NCBI RefSeq assembly: GCF_015690355.1
Contig: NZ_JADPRT010000003.1
Location: 124,001-188,000, forward strand
DNA: 64,000 nt
DNA from: Streptacidiphilus fuscans
Lineage (GTDB): Bacteria > Actinomycetota > Actinomycetes > Streptomycetales > Streptomycetaceae
Direction of reading: 5' to 3'
Positions 1 through 19,919 of the stretch are shown piece by piece (the first letter of the stretch is position 1; each line of letters opens with the position of its first letter). A model generated the notes under the pieces. The model searched no databases, had not been told where the DNA came from, and worked only from the letters and a program-made list of their open reading frames with translations. The translations under genes and the position numbers were made by a program.

Positions 1-218
1 GCGTTGACCACCGCGGTCACCTGCTCCTCGCGCAGCAGCTCGGCGAGGTCGGCGGCGGTCCCGGCGACCAGGTCGAAGGCCCGGAACCGTCCCGGCACCG
101 GGACCTCGGGCTCGCGGCGCGCGACGACCAGCACCTGCCTGCCGCCCTGGACCAGCTCCTCGGCCAGGGCGCGGCCGATGAAGCCGGTACCGCCGAGGAC
201 CGCCACGCTGTTCGACAT
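1..218 (-). CDS. NAD-dependent epimerase/dehydratase family protein (C-terminal part outside window)
   Basis: Only the first 72 residues lie in the window. The protein starts MSNSVAVLGGTGFIG, the glycine-rich Rossmann motif (GGTGFIG) of extended short-chain dehydrogenases that act on nucleotide sugars, followed by an arginine pair in VVARRE that would suit NADP binding. A GGAG box stands about 8 bases before the ATG at 218. It lies 88 bases downstream of the glycosyltransferase on the same strand, so a role in surface-sugar synthesis is likely. The substrate cannot be told from this fragment. Confidence 0.8.
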   Translation of the reverse strand, partial: MSNSVAVLGGTGFIGRALAEELVQGGRQVLVVARREPEVPVPGRFRAFDLVAGTAADLAELLREEQVTAVVN

Positions 219-306
219 ACCTGCTTCTCCATAGGTGGTTCGTGATGCGGCGAAGCCGCGGATCATGCCTGGTCAGGCCGAGCGCCAGGCCGGGACGGGC
301 GGTGCG

Positions 307-1206
307 TCAGGGCCGACGGCCGGAGGCCGCGGCGTGCCGCAGCAGGGCACGCGCACCGTCCCGCTGCCCGGTCCGCAGCGCGCCCGGCAGCAGCGTGAGC
401 GCGTGGATGCGCGAGGAGAGGTGCGTGCGGGCGGCCTTCGCCGCGCGCGGCCAGCCGTGGGCGTCGAGCCGGTCGGCGACGTCCGCGAAGTACTGCGCGG
501 ACTCCTCGAAGCGGTAGCCGCTGAACGCCTTCGCGGAGGAGATGCTCACCGCGTGCCGCCGGTACTGGAACGAGAGGGTCTCGTCGACCAGCAGCTGCTC
601 GCCGTCCTGGATCAGGTCGATGATCAGCGCCAGGTCCTGGATGATCTCCAGACCCTCACGGAACCCCCACTTGCGCACCGCGTCCGTGCGCCAGCACAGC
701 GCCGGGAAGTAGAGCCAGTTGCCGCGCAGCAGGTTGGCCGCGAGCGCCTCGCCGCCGAGCAGCCGTCGGCCCTGGATCCTGGGGGCGTAGATGCGGCGCT
801 TGGCCTCGTCGACAAGCGTGTTGCTGGGCTTCCCGTCGGAGTCGATCACCTCGACGCCCGGCTGCACGATCGCCGTCCCCGGGTGCTCGGTCAGGGCGGC
901 GCGGACGGTCGCGACGTAGTTGGGCAGCATGACGTCGTCGGTGCCCATCATCACGAAGTGCTCGGCCTCGACCAGGCCCAGGCACTTCTGGTAGTTGCCG
1001 ACGACGCCGAGGTTCTTCTCGTTGCGCTGGTAGCTCACCCGCGGGTCGCCGAGCTCGGCGAACCACTCCGGCACCCCTGGTTCCTTGCCGTCGTCGACCA
1101 CGACCAGCCGCCAGTCGCGGTCCGTCTGAGCGATGACACTGCGCACGGCGGTCTGCATCAGAGCGACGTCGCCGTAGTACGGCAGCATGATGTCGAGAGT
1201 GGTCAC
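307..1206 (-). CDS. Glycosyltransferase family 2
   Basis: A GT-A fold glycosyltransferase of about 299 residues. The N-terminus TTLDIMLPYYGDVALMQTAV is the family 2 start; VVVDDG carries the nucleotide-sugar Asp and MMGTDDVMLP is the DXD-like metal site. It would transfer a sugar from a nucleotide donor to an unknown acceptor at the cytoplasmic face. The GTG at 1206 puts the first residue directly at the conserved strand. A longer reading from a GTG at 1338 (343 residues) is open but adds a low-quality leader. Neither start has a convincing ribosome site. It is divergent from the membrane mannosyltransferase and upstream of the epimerase. Confidence 0.82.
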   Translation of the reverse strand: MTTLDIMLPYYGDVALMQTAVRSVIAQTDRDWRLVVVDDGKEPGVPEWFAELGDPRVSYQRNEKNLGVVGNYQKCLGLVEAEHFVMMGTDDVMLPNYVATVRAALTEHPGTAIVQPGVEVIDSDGKPSNTLVDEAKRRIYAPRIQGRRLLGGEALAANLLRGNWLYFPALCWRTDAVRKWGFREGLEIIQDLALIIDLIQDGEQLLVDETLSFQYRRHAVSISSAKAFSGYRFEESAQYFADVADRLDAHGWPRAAKAARTHLSSRIHALTLLPGALRTGQRDGARALLRHAAASGRRP

Positions 1207-1560
1207 GATGAAGGCACCAAATCGGTTGGGGTCCGGACGGGCGGCCTGCCGGGCGCGCACGAGCTCCTGCGTGGGCGGAGGGCACCCTAGGGGCGAAGCA
1301 TACCGACCGCGGCCAACCCGGTACCTTCCCGCGTTCACGCGTCCGCGTGCCTGCGCTCGGGCGGCTCACACGGCTCAGAGGCCTCGGACGCCTCAGAGTT
1401 CTCAACTGATCCTCGCTGCATCCCGAACTTCCGCCGCCGGCTTCCTGACCTCAGCCGGTTAGGCTGTGACGCTGACCCCGGACCGAGCACAGGGACGTCA
1501 CAGAAAAAGACGTCACAGGAGAGCAGACGGAGAGCCGGGCAGGACTTGCTAAGGACCCCC

Positions 1561-3054
1561 GTGCCCCAATCCGTGCGCACCCTCATGGGCCGCCGACTGC
1601 TCGGTCCCGTGTGGCTGCTCCCCGTGCTGGTCACCCTGCTGACCACGCTCTACCGCCTCGGCAACCCCGTGATGTGGCAGGACGAGCTGGCCACGATCAG
1701 CGTCGTCACCCGTCCGGCCGGGAAGATCCTGGCGACGGTGCAGAACGTGGACGCCGTCCACGGCCTGTACTACATGGCCATCCACTTCTGGGTCACTCTT
1801 GCGGGCGACTCCCCCGCCGCGCTGCGGTTGCCCTCCGTCCTTGCGATGACCGCGGGCGCGGCCTTCACCGCGCTGGCGGCGCAGCGCCTCTTCGACTACC
1901 GGGCCGGCCTGCTCGCCGGACTGGTCTACGCGCTGGTCCCCGCGATCGGCCGCTACGGCCAGGAGGCGCGGGACTACGGCATGGTCGTGCTGGCGTCCTC
2001 ACTGGCCCTGCTCCTGCTGCTGCGCGCGCTGGAGCGCCCCACCGCGCTGCGCTGGCTCTGCTACGCGGGCGCGCTGGCGCTCTCCGGCTACTCGAACCTG
2101 GTCTCGTTGGCCTACCTGGCCGGCCATGCCGCGCTGGTCGCGCTCGCGCTGCGCCGCGAGGGCGGCCGTGCCCGCTGGATCGGCTTCCTGGGCGCGGGAG
2201 CGCTGGCCGGGCTCCTGCTGATCCCCGTCGTCACACTGGGCGAGAAGCAGGCGACGCGTCAGATCTCCTGGATCCCCAAGCCGACGGTGCGCGACCTGGC
2301 CACGCTCTGGCCCCAGATCCTCTGCTCCACCGGGCTCGTGGTGGCCCTGGTCGCCGTCGTCGTCCTGCTCGGCTGGCGGGTCCGCCGCCGGGCGGAGCTG
2401 GCCGTGGCAGTGGTCATGACGCTGGTGCCGTTCGTCGCGGTGTGGGCGCTGTCGTACGGCTCGGTGTCGTACGTGATGCCCAAGTACCTCTTCTTCCTGA
2501 TCCCCGCGGTCGCCCTGCTGGCGGGCGCGTCTCTGGCGACCCTGCGGCTGCGCTACGCGCTCCCCGTCGCGCTGGCGCTCGCCGTCGTCGTCATCCCGGA
2601 CCAGCGCGCGCTGCACGGGACGCTCTCGCACAACCGCTACCAGTACCCGACGGCCGCGCCGTTCACCGCGCTGGACTACCGCGCGGCGGCGGACGTCGTC
2701 GCGGCGGGCTACCGCGCGGGGGACGGCATCGTCTACGGCTACGGCTACGCGCAGTGGTGGGAGATCCAGACCGGCGTCCCGTACTACCTGCCGTCCGGCG
2801 ACAAGCCGGTCGACGTCTTCGCCGGGACGACGGCGGAGCAGCGCAACGACCTCTGGGGCATCACCTGCCCGGCGCCTGCGCGCTGCCTGGGCACCGAACC
2901 CCGCCTGTGGCTGGTCGCCGACGGCGGGCACGTGGTGAACCCCTTCACCACGGTCCCGAAGGCGGAGGCGAACGTCCTGCGCGCCCACTACCACGAGGTG
3001 CTGCGCAAGCTCGTCTCGGGCCTCTCGGTCTTCCTACTCACGCGCGTGCACTGA
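1561..3054 (+). CDS. GT39-like polytopic membrane glycosyltransferase (ArnT/PMT family)
   Basis: About 497 residues with many hydrophobic helices. The first extracytoplasmic loop carries MWQDELATISV, where the acidic pair D-E is the usual catalytic/metal site of GT-C enzymes such as protein O-mannosyltransferase and ArnT, and GRYGQEARDYGM matches the second loop motif of this family. Such enzymes use polyprenyl-phosphate sugars at the outer face of the membrane. The start is set by AAGGA at 1551-1555, six bases before the GTG at 1561; a TTG five codons earlier has no ribosome site. Acceptor and sugar are unknown; the adjacent family 2 transferase suggests cell-wall or glycoprotein decoration. 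Confidence 0.83.
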   Translation: MPQSVRTLMGRRLLGPVWLLPVLVTLLTTLYRLGNPVMWQDELATISVVTRPAGKILATVQNVDAVHGLYYMAIHFWVTLAGDSPAALRLPSVLAMTAGAAFTALAAQRLFDYRAGLLAGLVYALVPAIGRYGQEARDYGMVVLASSLALLLLLRALERPTALRWLCYAGALALSGYSNLVSLAYLAGHAALVALALRREGGRARWIGFLGAGALAGLLLIPVVTLGEKQATRQISWIPKPTVRDLATLWPQILCSTGLVVALVAVVVLLGWRVRRRAELAVAVVMTLVPFVAVWALSYGSVSYVMPKYLFFLIPAVALLAGASLATLRLRYALPVALALAVVVIPDQRALHGTLSHNRYQYPTAAPFTALDYRAAADVVAAGYRAGDGIVYGYGYAQWWEIQTGVPYYLPSGDKPVDVFAGTTAEQRNDLWGITCPAPARCLGTEPRLWLVADGGHVVNPFTTVPKAEANVLRAHYHEVLRKLVSGLSVFLLTRVH

Positions 3055-3065
3055 GCTGCCGCTCG

Positions 3066-3094
3066 GGCGGGCGGGGAAGTTGCACCCGCCCGCC
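3066..3094 (+). terminator. GC-rich hairpin after the membrane glycosyltransferase
   Basis: Ten-base perfect inverted repeat GGCGGGCGGG / CCCGCCCGCC with a 9-base loop, 12 bases after the stop codon. There is no T-run, as is common in Streptomyces terminators. Confidence 0.5.
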
Positions 3095-3190
3095 TACTCG
3101 CGCCCACGCGGCGGAGCCGCATATGGGTAGAGCCCCGCGCCCCTGAGGAAGTGCAACTTCCCCGCCTGCCCCGAGGTCCCCTTGTTCAAA

Positions 3191-3238
3191 ACACACAGAA
3201 GCCCCCTACCAGCAGTGCTGGCAGGGGGCTTCTTGTGT
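3191..3238 (-). terminator. Intrinsic terminator downstream of tuf
   Basis: Arms 3191-3207 and 3223-3238 pair over 16 bases with one bulge (GAAGCCCCCT / AGGGGGCTTC at the core). It lies 35 bases beyond the tuf stop codon and between two convergent genes, so it may work in both directions. Confidence 0.85.
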
Positions 3239-3272
3239 CGCTGAGTGGTGACTCAGATCAACAGGTCATCAA

Positions 3273-4466
<1,194 letters not shown>

Positions 4467-4510
4467 TTTGGGGTCCTCCTGAGGACAGTTTCTGTACGCC
4501 GTTCGACGTC

Positions 4511-4576
4511 AGGTGGTCTGGGGTGGGGGCCGAAGGAGCCCGGGGTCCACATGTTCCGTGGACCCCAGGACCACCT
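4511..4576 (-). terminator. Hairpin in the fusA-tuf gap (attenuator or processing site)
   Basis: Inner arms GGGGTCCAC (4542-4550) and GTGGACCCC (4558-4566) are perfect, with an outer imperfect pairing of 4511-4521 with 4565-4576. Position between fusA and tuf suggests differential expression of tuf rather than full termination. Confidence 0.5.
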
Positions 4577-4628
4577 CCGTACAGCCTAAGCGAGGTTTCG
4601 CACCGGAAAGTCCCGGTATGCGAGGTAC

Positions 4629-6734
<2,106 letters not shown>

Positions 6735-6776
6735 TGTGGCTCGTCTCTCTCTTTCTTGGTTCTGACGGGGTTCGGA

Positions 6777-7247
6777 CTACCAGCGGTAGTGCGCGAAGGC
6801 CTTGTTGGACTCGGCCATCTTGTGGGTGTCCTCGCGACGCTTGACGGAGGCGCCCAGACCGTTGCTGGCGTCCAGGATCTCGTTGAGCAGACGCTCGGTC
6901 ATGGTCTTCTCGCGACGAGCGCGGGAGTACCCGACCAGCCAGCGGAGGGCCAGCGTGTTGGCGCGGCCCGGCTTGACCTCGACCGGCACCTGGTAGGTGG
7001 CGCCACCGACGCGGCGGGACTTGACCTCGAGAGTCGGCTTGACGTTCTCCAGGGCGCGCTTGAGCGCGACCACCGGGTCGTTGCCGGTCTTCTCACGGAC
7101 GCCCTCGAGGGCGCCGTACACGATGCGCTCAGCGGTGGAGCGCTTGCCGTGGAGGAGGATCTTGTTGACGAGCTGGGTCACCACAGGGGAGCCGTAAACC
7201 GGGTCGATGATGACCGGGCGCTTCGGGGCAGGGCCCTTACGAGGCAT
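6777..7247 (-). CDS. rpsG: 30S ribosomal protein S7
   Basis: 156 residues, the usual length; the N-terminus [11 protein letters not shown] and C-terminus AFAHYRW are typical of actinobacterial S7. It starts head assembly of the 30S subunit by binding the 3' domain of 16S rRNA, and in enterobacteria S7 also represses the str operon. The start codon lies only two bases after the rpsL stop, so translation is probably coupled. Confidence 0.98.
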   Translation of the reverse strand: MPRKGPAPKRPVIIDPVYGSPVVTQLVNKILLHGKRSTAERIVYGALEGVREKTGNDPVVALKRALENVKPTLEVKSRRVGGATYQVPVEVKPGRANTLALRWLVGYSRARREKTMTERLLNEILDASNGLGASVKRREDTHKMAESNKAFAHYRW

Positions 7248-7249
7248 TC

Positions 7250-7621
7250 TTACTTCTCCTTCTTGGCGCCGTAGCGGCTGCGGGCCTGCTTGCGGTTCTT
7301 GACACCCTGGGTGTCAAGGGAGCCGCGGATGATCTTGTAGCGCACACCCGGCAGGTCCTTCACACGACCGCCGCGCACGAGCACGATGGAGTGCTCCTGC
7401 AGGTTGTGACCCTCACCCGGGATGTAAGCGGTGACCTCGATCCCGCTGGTCAGACGCACACGCGCGACCTTACGCAGAGCCGAGTTCGGCTTCTTGGGGG
7501 TGGTCGTGTAGACGCGCGTGCAGACGCCGCGGCGCTGGGGCGAACCCTTCAGTGCGGGCGTCTTGTTCTTCTCGACCTTGTCCTGCCGGCCCTTTCGGAC
7601 CAGCTGCTGGATCGTAGGCAC
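7250..7621 (-). CDS. rpsL: 30S ribosomal protein S12
   Basis: 123 residues from the GTG at 7621 ([12 protein letters not shown]); GGAGA stands four bases before it, and this start matches the family, whereas an ATG eight codons upstream would add a non-conserved leader. The decoding-centre loops KKPNSALRK and [11 protein letters not shown] carry the lysines whose mutation gives streptomycin resistance (43 and 88 in E. coli numbering); both look wild type. It is the first gene of the str operon. Confidence 0.97.
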   Translation of the reverse strand: MPTIQQLVRKGRQDKVEKNKTPALKGSPQRRGVCTRVYTTTPKKPNSALRKVARVRLTSGIEVTAYIPGEGHNLQEHSIVLVRGGRVKDLPGVRYKIIRGSLDTQGVKNRKQARSRYGAKKEK

Positions 7622-7831
7622 CGTTTCTCCGATTCTTTGTGCCAAGGCTGGGTGAAACTAACCTGTTGCGTCTCACCGACTCTCCGACCCACGCGGTCGG
7701 GTGTGTCGGACGCCCTGCACATGATCCGAGCGAAAGACAGCTCGGACGTGTGGAAGCGCGGTATCCCATGCGCGGCGGCCTGACTGCACGCACGCGCGAG
7801 AGACCCGGGGACACCCCAGGCACAAGGTCAG

Positions 7832-7860
7832 AGCGTACCCAGCGGTTGGGCGCGGGTCAA
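7832..7860 (-). promoter_or_regulatory. Housekeeping-type promoter of the str operon
   Basis: On the minus strand TTGACC (7855-7860) is followed by a 17-base spacer and TACGCT (7832-7837), very close to the actinobacterial HrdB/SigA consensus. The start point would fall near 7825, giving a leader of about 200 bases before rpsL. This accounts for the gap 7622-7974, in which nothing else was seen. Confidence 0.72.
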
Positions 7861-7974
7861 AACAAATGCCTGTAGGCCCCTGGCGGCACTGTCAAGCCGT
7901 TGGGCCGAACGGGTGAACCGGGTCGTGTCGGGGGCGAACGGGGGCGCGGCGAGGCGGGGAAAGTCGGTCGCGCG

Positions 7975-8625
7975 TCAGGGGTGGGTGACGCCGAGGAGGA
8001 TCAGAAGGACCCAGAGGCCCGTGCCCATGCTGCCGAGGACAATACCGGCTGTCGCCATGCCCGAGCCGTCCTGGTGACTGTCGCGCAGCTGGCTCTTGGC
8101 GATGATGCCGGTGACGAGGGCCGGAAGACCGGTCAAACCCATGGTGAAGACCTGGGCCAGGCCCAGCAGCAGCGAGGCCACCGCCGCGCCGTTGGTCCGC
8201 CTGGGCCGCGGCGGCCAGTACGGCGGCGCGTAGGCCGCGGGAGGGCCCGGGTACACGTACGGCGGCCCCGGCTGCACCGCGAACGCGGACGGCATCGGGC
8301 TGCTCATCGGCGTCGGCATCGGGCCGACCGGCAGATCCTGTACCAGCACCGCCAGTTGGCCGTACGTCTGGGCGCTCTGCGCCGCGCCGACGCGCTCGGC
8401 GTACTCCTCGCTGCTCAGCCGGCCCTCGGCGAAGGCGGCCTTCAGCACGTCGACCGTGCGCTCCCGGTCCGCCTGCGCTGCCCGCATCGCGGCCTGCGGC
8501 AGCCCGGCCGCCATGGGCGCGGCAGGCACCACCACGACCGGCTGCGGCTGCTGCACCGGCGCCGGACGCGCAGGCTGCGGCGGCTGACGGTACTGCCACG
8601 GTCCCATCGGCTGGTTCATCGACAC
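7975..8625 (-). CDS. DUF1707 and DUF4190 domain membrane protein
   Basis: About 216 residues from a GTG at 8625 that has GGAGG six bases upstream; an ATG two codons later is the alternative. After a proline/glutamine-rich head comes a DUF1707 (SHOCT-like) helical domain, RAAQADRERTVDVLKAAFAEG continuing to LAVLVQDLP. A Pro/Tyr-rich linker follows, and then DUF4190 with two membrane helices. Such proteins are common in Streptomyces, sit in the membrane and have no assigned function. It is transcribed alone, downstream of nothing obvious, in the opposite direction to the DUF2786 gene further on. Confidence 0.8.
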   Translation of the reverse strand: MSMNQPMGPWQYRQPPQPARPAPVQQPQPVVVVPAAPMAAGLPQAAMRAAQADRERTVDVLKAAFAEGRLSSEEYAERVGAAQSAQTYGQLAVLVQDLPVGPMPTPMSSPMPSAFAVQPGPPYVYPGPPAAYAPPYWPPRPRRTNGAAVASLLLGLAQVFTMGLTGLPALVTGIIAKSQLRDSHQDGSGMATAGIVLGSMGTGLWVLLILLGVTHP

Positions 8626-8799
8626 TGCGCCCCTCCCGCTGGATCGACCACCGGCTCCCTCCCCCTGCCTTCGGCGGGGGACCCGCAGCTTCATAGTGCA
8701 AGACGAACGGCGGCCCCGCACGGTGCCCGCGCCACCCGGCGTGGACTGTCGCGCAGTTGTGACAGTGCCTCACCGACCGTGGCAGGCACGGGACGACTG

Positions 8800-10179
8800 T
8801 CAGGAACTGCTCTCGACGCGCTCGGCGTAGCGGCGGCGGAGTTCACCCCAGTGCCGGTCGAGCAACGCCGGGGCGACCTGGGCTCCGTACTGGTTCACAA
8901 GGTACTCGCTCAGCTGCTCCGGACCGGGCTCCTGCCCGTGCGCGTCCAGGTAGTTGACCAGCGCGGTGACGAAGAGCTCGAGGTCCTCCTGCTCGCTCTG
9001 CCGGGAGAACCAGGCCTCCGGCCCCGGGTTCGGCATCGGCGGCTGCTGGTTGGGCAGCCAGCCGATCCCGCGGGTGGACTGGTCGGCGAGCGGCGCCCCC
9101 TCGGGCTCCGCACCCTCGGACTGCTCGACCGTGCCGTCCGGGTCACCGAGCGGGCGGCGGTGGCGGCTGCGGACGACGGTGTTCAGCGCGTTGAGCGCGA
9201 GCTGGTTGACCGGCGGCGCGGCCTGCGCGCGGGCGGCCTGGACGCCGGCCTGCGGGTGCGCGGACGGCGCGGCCTGCTGGGCGTGCTGCGGTCCCGCATG
9301 CCGGGGCTGCGCGGCCTGCATCGGCTGCGCGGGCTGGCGGGGCTGCATCGGGGGCTGGGGCTGGGGCTGCGCGGCCGCCGGCTTCAGAAAGGGGTCCTCC
9401 TGCGGCACCGCCGACTGCTGGAGCGGCTGCTGGAAGGGCTGCTGGAGCGGCTGGGGATGCGGCTGGTTGTGAGCGACCGGGGCTTCCAGGGCCGGGGCGT
9501 CCTGGTCCTTGGGGCGGACCATGTCCAGATCGAGCGGCACGCCGTAGCGGGCCAGCTTGAGCGGCAGCAGCATCTCCAGCGGCGCCCGGTAACGCCAGGC
9601 ACGGCCGTACTGGGCCCGCAGATGCGTCCGGTAGACCAGGCGGGTCTGCTCCAGCCGCACGACCTCGTCGTAGGAGCGCAGCTCCCACAGCTTCATCCGG
9701 CGCCACAGCCGGAAGGTCGGCACCGGGGAGAGGATCCAGCGGATCAGCCGGACCGACTCCATGTACCGGTCGGCGGTGATGTCGGCGATCCGGCCCACCG
9801 CGTGCCGCGCGGCCTCGACGATGACGATGAAGAGGAGCGGGATGATCGCGTGCATCGACATGGCGAGCGGGTCGCCGAACGACGTGGCGGCGTTGAAGAC
9901 GATGGTCCCGGTGGTCAGCACCCAGGCCGCCTGCCGCAGCAGCGGGAACGGGATCCGCAGCCAGGTCAGCACCAGGTCCAGCGAGAGCAGCACGGCGATG
10001 CCGACGTCGACGCCGATCGGGAAGACCCAGGCGAACAGCCCGAAGCCCTTGTGCGTGGCCAGCAGGCGCACAGCCGAGTACGAACCGGCGAAGCCGATCC
10101 CGGCGATGATGAACGCGCCGACACCCACCGCGCCGATGAGGCGGCGGTGGGTCTTGGATATCACAGGGCGGTCGGCCAT
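8800..10179 (-). CDS. DUF2637 membrane protein with glutamine/proline-rich tail
   Basis: 459 residues. The N-terminal 130 residues are a DUF2637 domain with four hydrophobic helices (start MADRPVISKTHRRLIGAVGV), a family seen in actinobacterial chromosomes and transfer plasmids (Spd-like proteins). A basic helical stretch follows (RLWRRMKLWELRSYDEVVRL). Then comes a long region rich in Q, P and A, and a C-terminal helical end (EDLELFVTALVNYLDAHGQEP to LDRHWGELRRRYAERVESSS) like a small regulatory domain. Function is unknown; the build suggests a membrane-anchored scaffold. Confidence 0.82.
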   Translation of the reverse strand: MADRPVISKTHRRLIGAVGVGAFIIAGIGFAGSYSAVRLLATHKGFGLFAWVFPIGVDVGIAVLLSLDLVLTWLRIPFPLLRQAAWVLTTGTIVFNAATSFGDPLAMSMHAIIPLLFIVIVEAARHAVGRIADITADRYMESVRLIRWILSPVPTFRLWRRMKLWELRSYDEVVRLEQTRLVYRTHLRAQYGRAWRYRAPLEMLLPLKLARYGVPLDLDMVRPKDQDAPALEAPVAHNQPHPQPLQQPFQQPLQQSAVPQEDPFLKPAAAQPQPQPPMQPRQPAQPMQAAQPRHAGPQHAQQAAPSAHPQAGVQAARAQAAPPVNQLALNALNTVVRSRHRRPLGDPDGTVEQSEGAEPEGAPLADQSTRGIGWLPNQQPPMPNPGPEAWFSRQSEQEDLELFVTALVNYLDAHGQEPGPEQLSEYLVNQYGAQVAPALLDRHWGELRRRYAERVESSS

Positions 10180-10349
10180 GACGCATGCTCGCTTCGTGCT
10201 CGAAGATGATCACTACGGACGGGCGGGCCAAAGCTTGCCATATGCACGTGCAGGACTTGCACCGAGCCCGGACACAATCCAAGAACAGCTCGTCAGCGGT
10301 CAGTTGATCCAGAACGGGCAGTTTGCACCGGCCGTGCACACTTGGAGTC

Positions 10350-11597
10350 ATGCGTGACCACTCCCCCTCCCCCGCCGAGCTCGTCGCCAGCGCGACCGCC
10401 CTGGCGACCGGCGCGACGCCCGCGCAGAGCGAGCGCGCCGTGGAGGACGCCGCGTCCCTGCTGGCCGCACAGACCGGCGTGCGCGCCGGCGTGGACCGTG
10501 CACTGCTCAACCATGGGGAGACCCTGCTCGGAACGCTCTGGCGCAACCACTGGCGTCCCGCCGACGCGGTCCGCGTGGTGCGACGCGAGCTCGGCGCCGC
10601 GCATCTGGCCTTCGCGGTGGCCCTGGTGGCCGCCGAGGCGCGGCGCTACCCGCAGGCCGCCCTTGACCGCCGCTGGACGGAGCAGCTGCGCGAGTTGGAG
10701 GCGACCACCTGGCAGGGGCCGGAGGACGCCTGGCTGGACGAGGTCGCCGACCGTCATCGGCTGGACCGCTTCTCGGCGTTGACCGCGCTGCTGGAGCTGG
10801 TACGGCTCTGGTCCTGGCTCCCCCGGCTCACCGAGATCGGCCCCGTCCCGGCGGTCGGCAGCGGCTCCGCCACTGTGACGGCGCTCACCGCGCCCGTGCC
10901 CGGCGAGCCCAAACTGCTGGCTCGGATCCGCGCGCTGCTGGCCAAGGCGGAGTCCACGGACTACGCCGAGGAGGCGGAGGCGTTCACCGCCAAGGCACAG
11001 GAGTTGATGGCCCGTCACAGCATCGACGAGGCCCTGCTCGCGGCGCGCAGCGGTGACCGCACGCTCCCCGGCGCGATCCGGATCGGCATCGACAACCCGT
11101 ACGAGTCCGCCAAGGCCCTGCTGCTGGACGCGGTCGCGGACGCCAACCGCGCCCGCTCGGTCTGGGACAAGGCCAACGGCTTCTGCACGGTCGTCGGCTT
11201 CGACGCGGACCTGGACGCGGTGGAGCTGCTCTACACCTCGCTGCTGGTCCAGGCGGTCACCGCGATGAACGGCGCACAGGTGCAGCGGCGCGGCCGCACC
11301 AAGGCCTTTCGGCAGTCGTTCCTCGTCTCCTACGCGTCGCGCATCCGCGAGCGGCTCAGCACGGCTACCGCGCAGGCGCAGAAGGAAGCGGTGGCGGAGA
11401 CAGGCACCAGCGACCTCCTCCCGGTCCTGGCGGCCCGTCAGGAGGCGGTGGAGCGCCACACCACGACGCTCTTCCCGTCGCTGAAGAAGGGCCGCTCCAT
11501 CCGCGTCTCGGACTACGACGGCTGGGAGCAGGGCCGCGCGGCGGCGAACAGGGCTCAGTTGCACTCTCCCCAGGGGCGCGGGGAACTGCGCGGCTGA
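10350..11597 (+). CDS. DUF2786 domain protein
   Basis: 415 residues from the ATG at 10350; GGAG is only two bases before it, so the start is uncertain and a TTG at 10323 is possible. The middle carries the DUF2786 signature LARIRALLAKAEST...EEAEAFTAKAQELMARHSID, a helical motif found in phage and cellular proteins. Flanking parts are alanine/leucine-rich helices with no known domain. Function is unknown. It is divergent from the DUF2637 gene and ends at a strong hairpin shared with rpoC. Confidence 0.8.
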   Translation: MRDHSPSPAELVASATALATGATPAQSERAVEDAASLLAAQTGVRAGVDRALLNHGETLLGTLWRNHWRPADAVRVVRRELGAAHLAFAVALVAAEARRYPQAALDRRWTEQLRELEATTWQGPEDAWLDEVADRHRLDRFSALTALLELVRLWSWLPRLTEIGPVPAVGSGSATVTALTAPVPGEPKLLARIRALLAKAESTDYAEEAEAFTAKAQELMARHSIDEALLAARSGDRTLPGAIRIGIDNPYESAKALLLDAVADANRARSVWDKANGFCTVVGFDADLDAVELLYTSLLVQAVTAMNGAQVQRRGRTKAFRQSFLVSYASRIRERLSTATAQAQKEAVAETGTSDLLPVLAARQEAVERHTTTLFPSLKKGRSIRVSDYDGWEQGRAAANRAQLHSPQGRGELRG

Positions 11598-11623
11598 CCA
11601 GCCCCGCGCCACAGAACAGTGCA

Positions 11624-11679
11624 AACGCCGCAGGGCGGCTGCCTTCCCCTTTCGGGGAGAGCAGCCGCCCTGCGGCGTT
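11624..11679. terminator. Bidirectional terminator between the DUF2786 gene and rpoC
   Basis: Perfect 19-base inverted repeat with arms 11624-11642 and 11661-11679 (AACGCCGCAGGGCGGCTGC on the left), and a second small hairpin in its loop. It stands between two convergent genes, 8 bases past the rpoC stop. Confidence 0.9.
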
Positions 11680-11686
11680 GTGACTG

Positions 11687-15595
<3,909 letters not shown>

Positions 15596-15712
15596 TCCCT
15601 TTCGTCACCCCAGAAGGCGGGGCGGGGGTCGAAAACGTCTGTCTGGTCTGAAAGGGGGGCCTGGGGGTCGAAGGGCCGGCCTTGCTTCAAGTGGAGGCCG
15701 GCCCTACCCCTG

Positions 15713-19186
<3,474 letters not shown>

Positions 19187-19394
19187 GAGGGGGTCCTTCC
19201 GAGGGCTCGGACTCACTACGCGCGTACCGGGCCCGCCCCTCGCACGGGTAGCATCCGCGCTCTCGCACCGACGTCGGGACCGAGGCATAAGGCCTGGTCA
19301 ACGGCGGTGCGCGGGCGGGGTGCCACCCCTGGTCAGGGCAGCGCAGACTCCGGGCGACGAGTCACGGAGCAGCTAAAAGGCAGCGCAAAGGGAC

Positions 19395-19423
19395 AGTGTA
19401 GCCAACGGCTGCACTGCTGTCCA
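19395..19423 (-). promoter_or_regulatory. Promoter of rpoBC
   Basis: On the minus strand TGGACA (19418-19423), a 17-base spacer and TACACT (19395-19400). The start point would be near 19388, leaving a leader of about 200 bases before the TTG of rpoB. The remaining part of the 19187-19819 gap shows no gene. Confidence 0.65.
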
Positions 19424-19819
19424 GTCCGGATTCGGAGACCGAATCGTCGAACTCCCAACTTCGCGGGCCGACCCCTCCCGGGGCAGCCACATCCGTCCAC
19501 AGAGGGCGGTCACTTCGTTCCGTGAGGGATGCTTCCCACCACGACGCGAATCCATGCCTCGTGCTGCCTACTCGCTCAAGACCTCGCGTCCTGAGAATTG
19601 CGCGCCTCGTGCCGTTCGTCAAGGGCGGGCGGGTGTCCGGCTCGGTTACACACCGACATCACCGCTGCTCGCCCGCTACCAGCCCGCCGCTCCTGCCCAG
19701 CTCCCGCCCTGCGTCGGACGGGCTCTCGCAACGTCGATCACCATACTCGCCCGCGCTGACAACCGGCACCCGCGCTACGCCGGATGGACTGAAAGAACGT
19801 CACCTCGGACAAAAAGAAA

Positions 19820-19853
19820 CAGGGGCGATCACTCGGAAGAGTGATCGCCCCTG
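19820..19853 (-). terminator. Intrinsic terminator of rplJ-rplL
   Basis: Perfect 15-base stem (19820-19834 with 19839-19853), GGAA loop on the plus strand, followed on the minus strand by a T-rich run (TTTCTTTTT). It separates rplL from rpoB, so rpoBC depends mainly on its own promoter. Confidence 0.92.
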
Positions 19854-19919
19854 CCTCAGAGCGCTCGGGCCGACATCCCTGGGGAATCAGCCCGCCCGGA
19901 CCTGACGGTCCGAGAGGTC

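Noticed and set aside
7250..7645. rpsL starting at the upstream ATG (7645)
   Set aside because: The family starts with (M/V)PTIQQLVR and a good ribosome site lies before the GTG at 7621.
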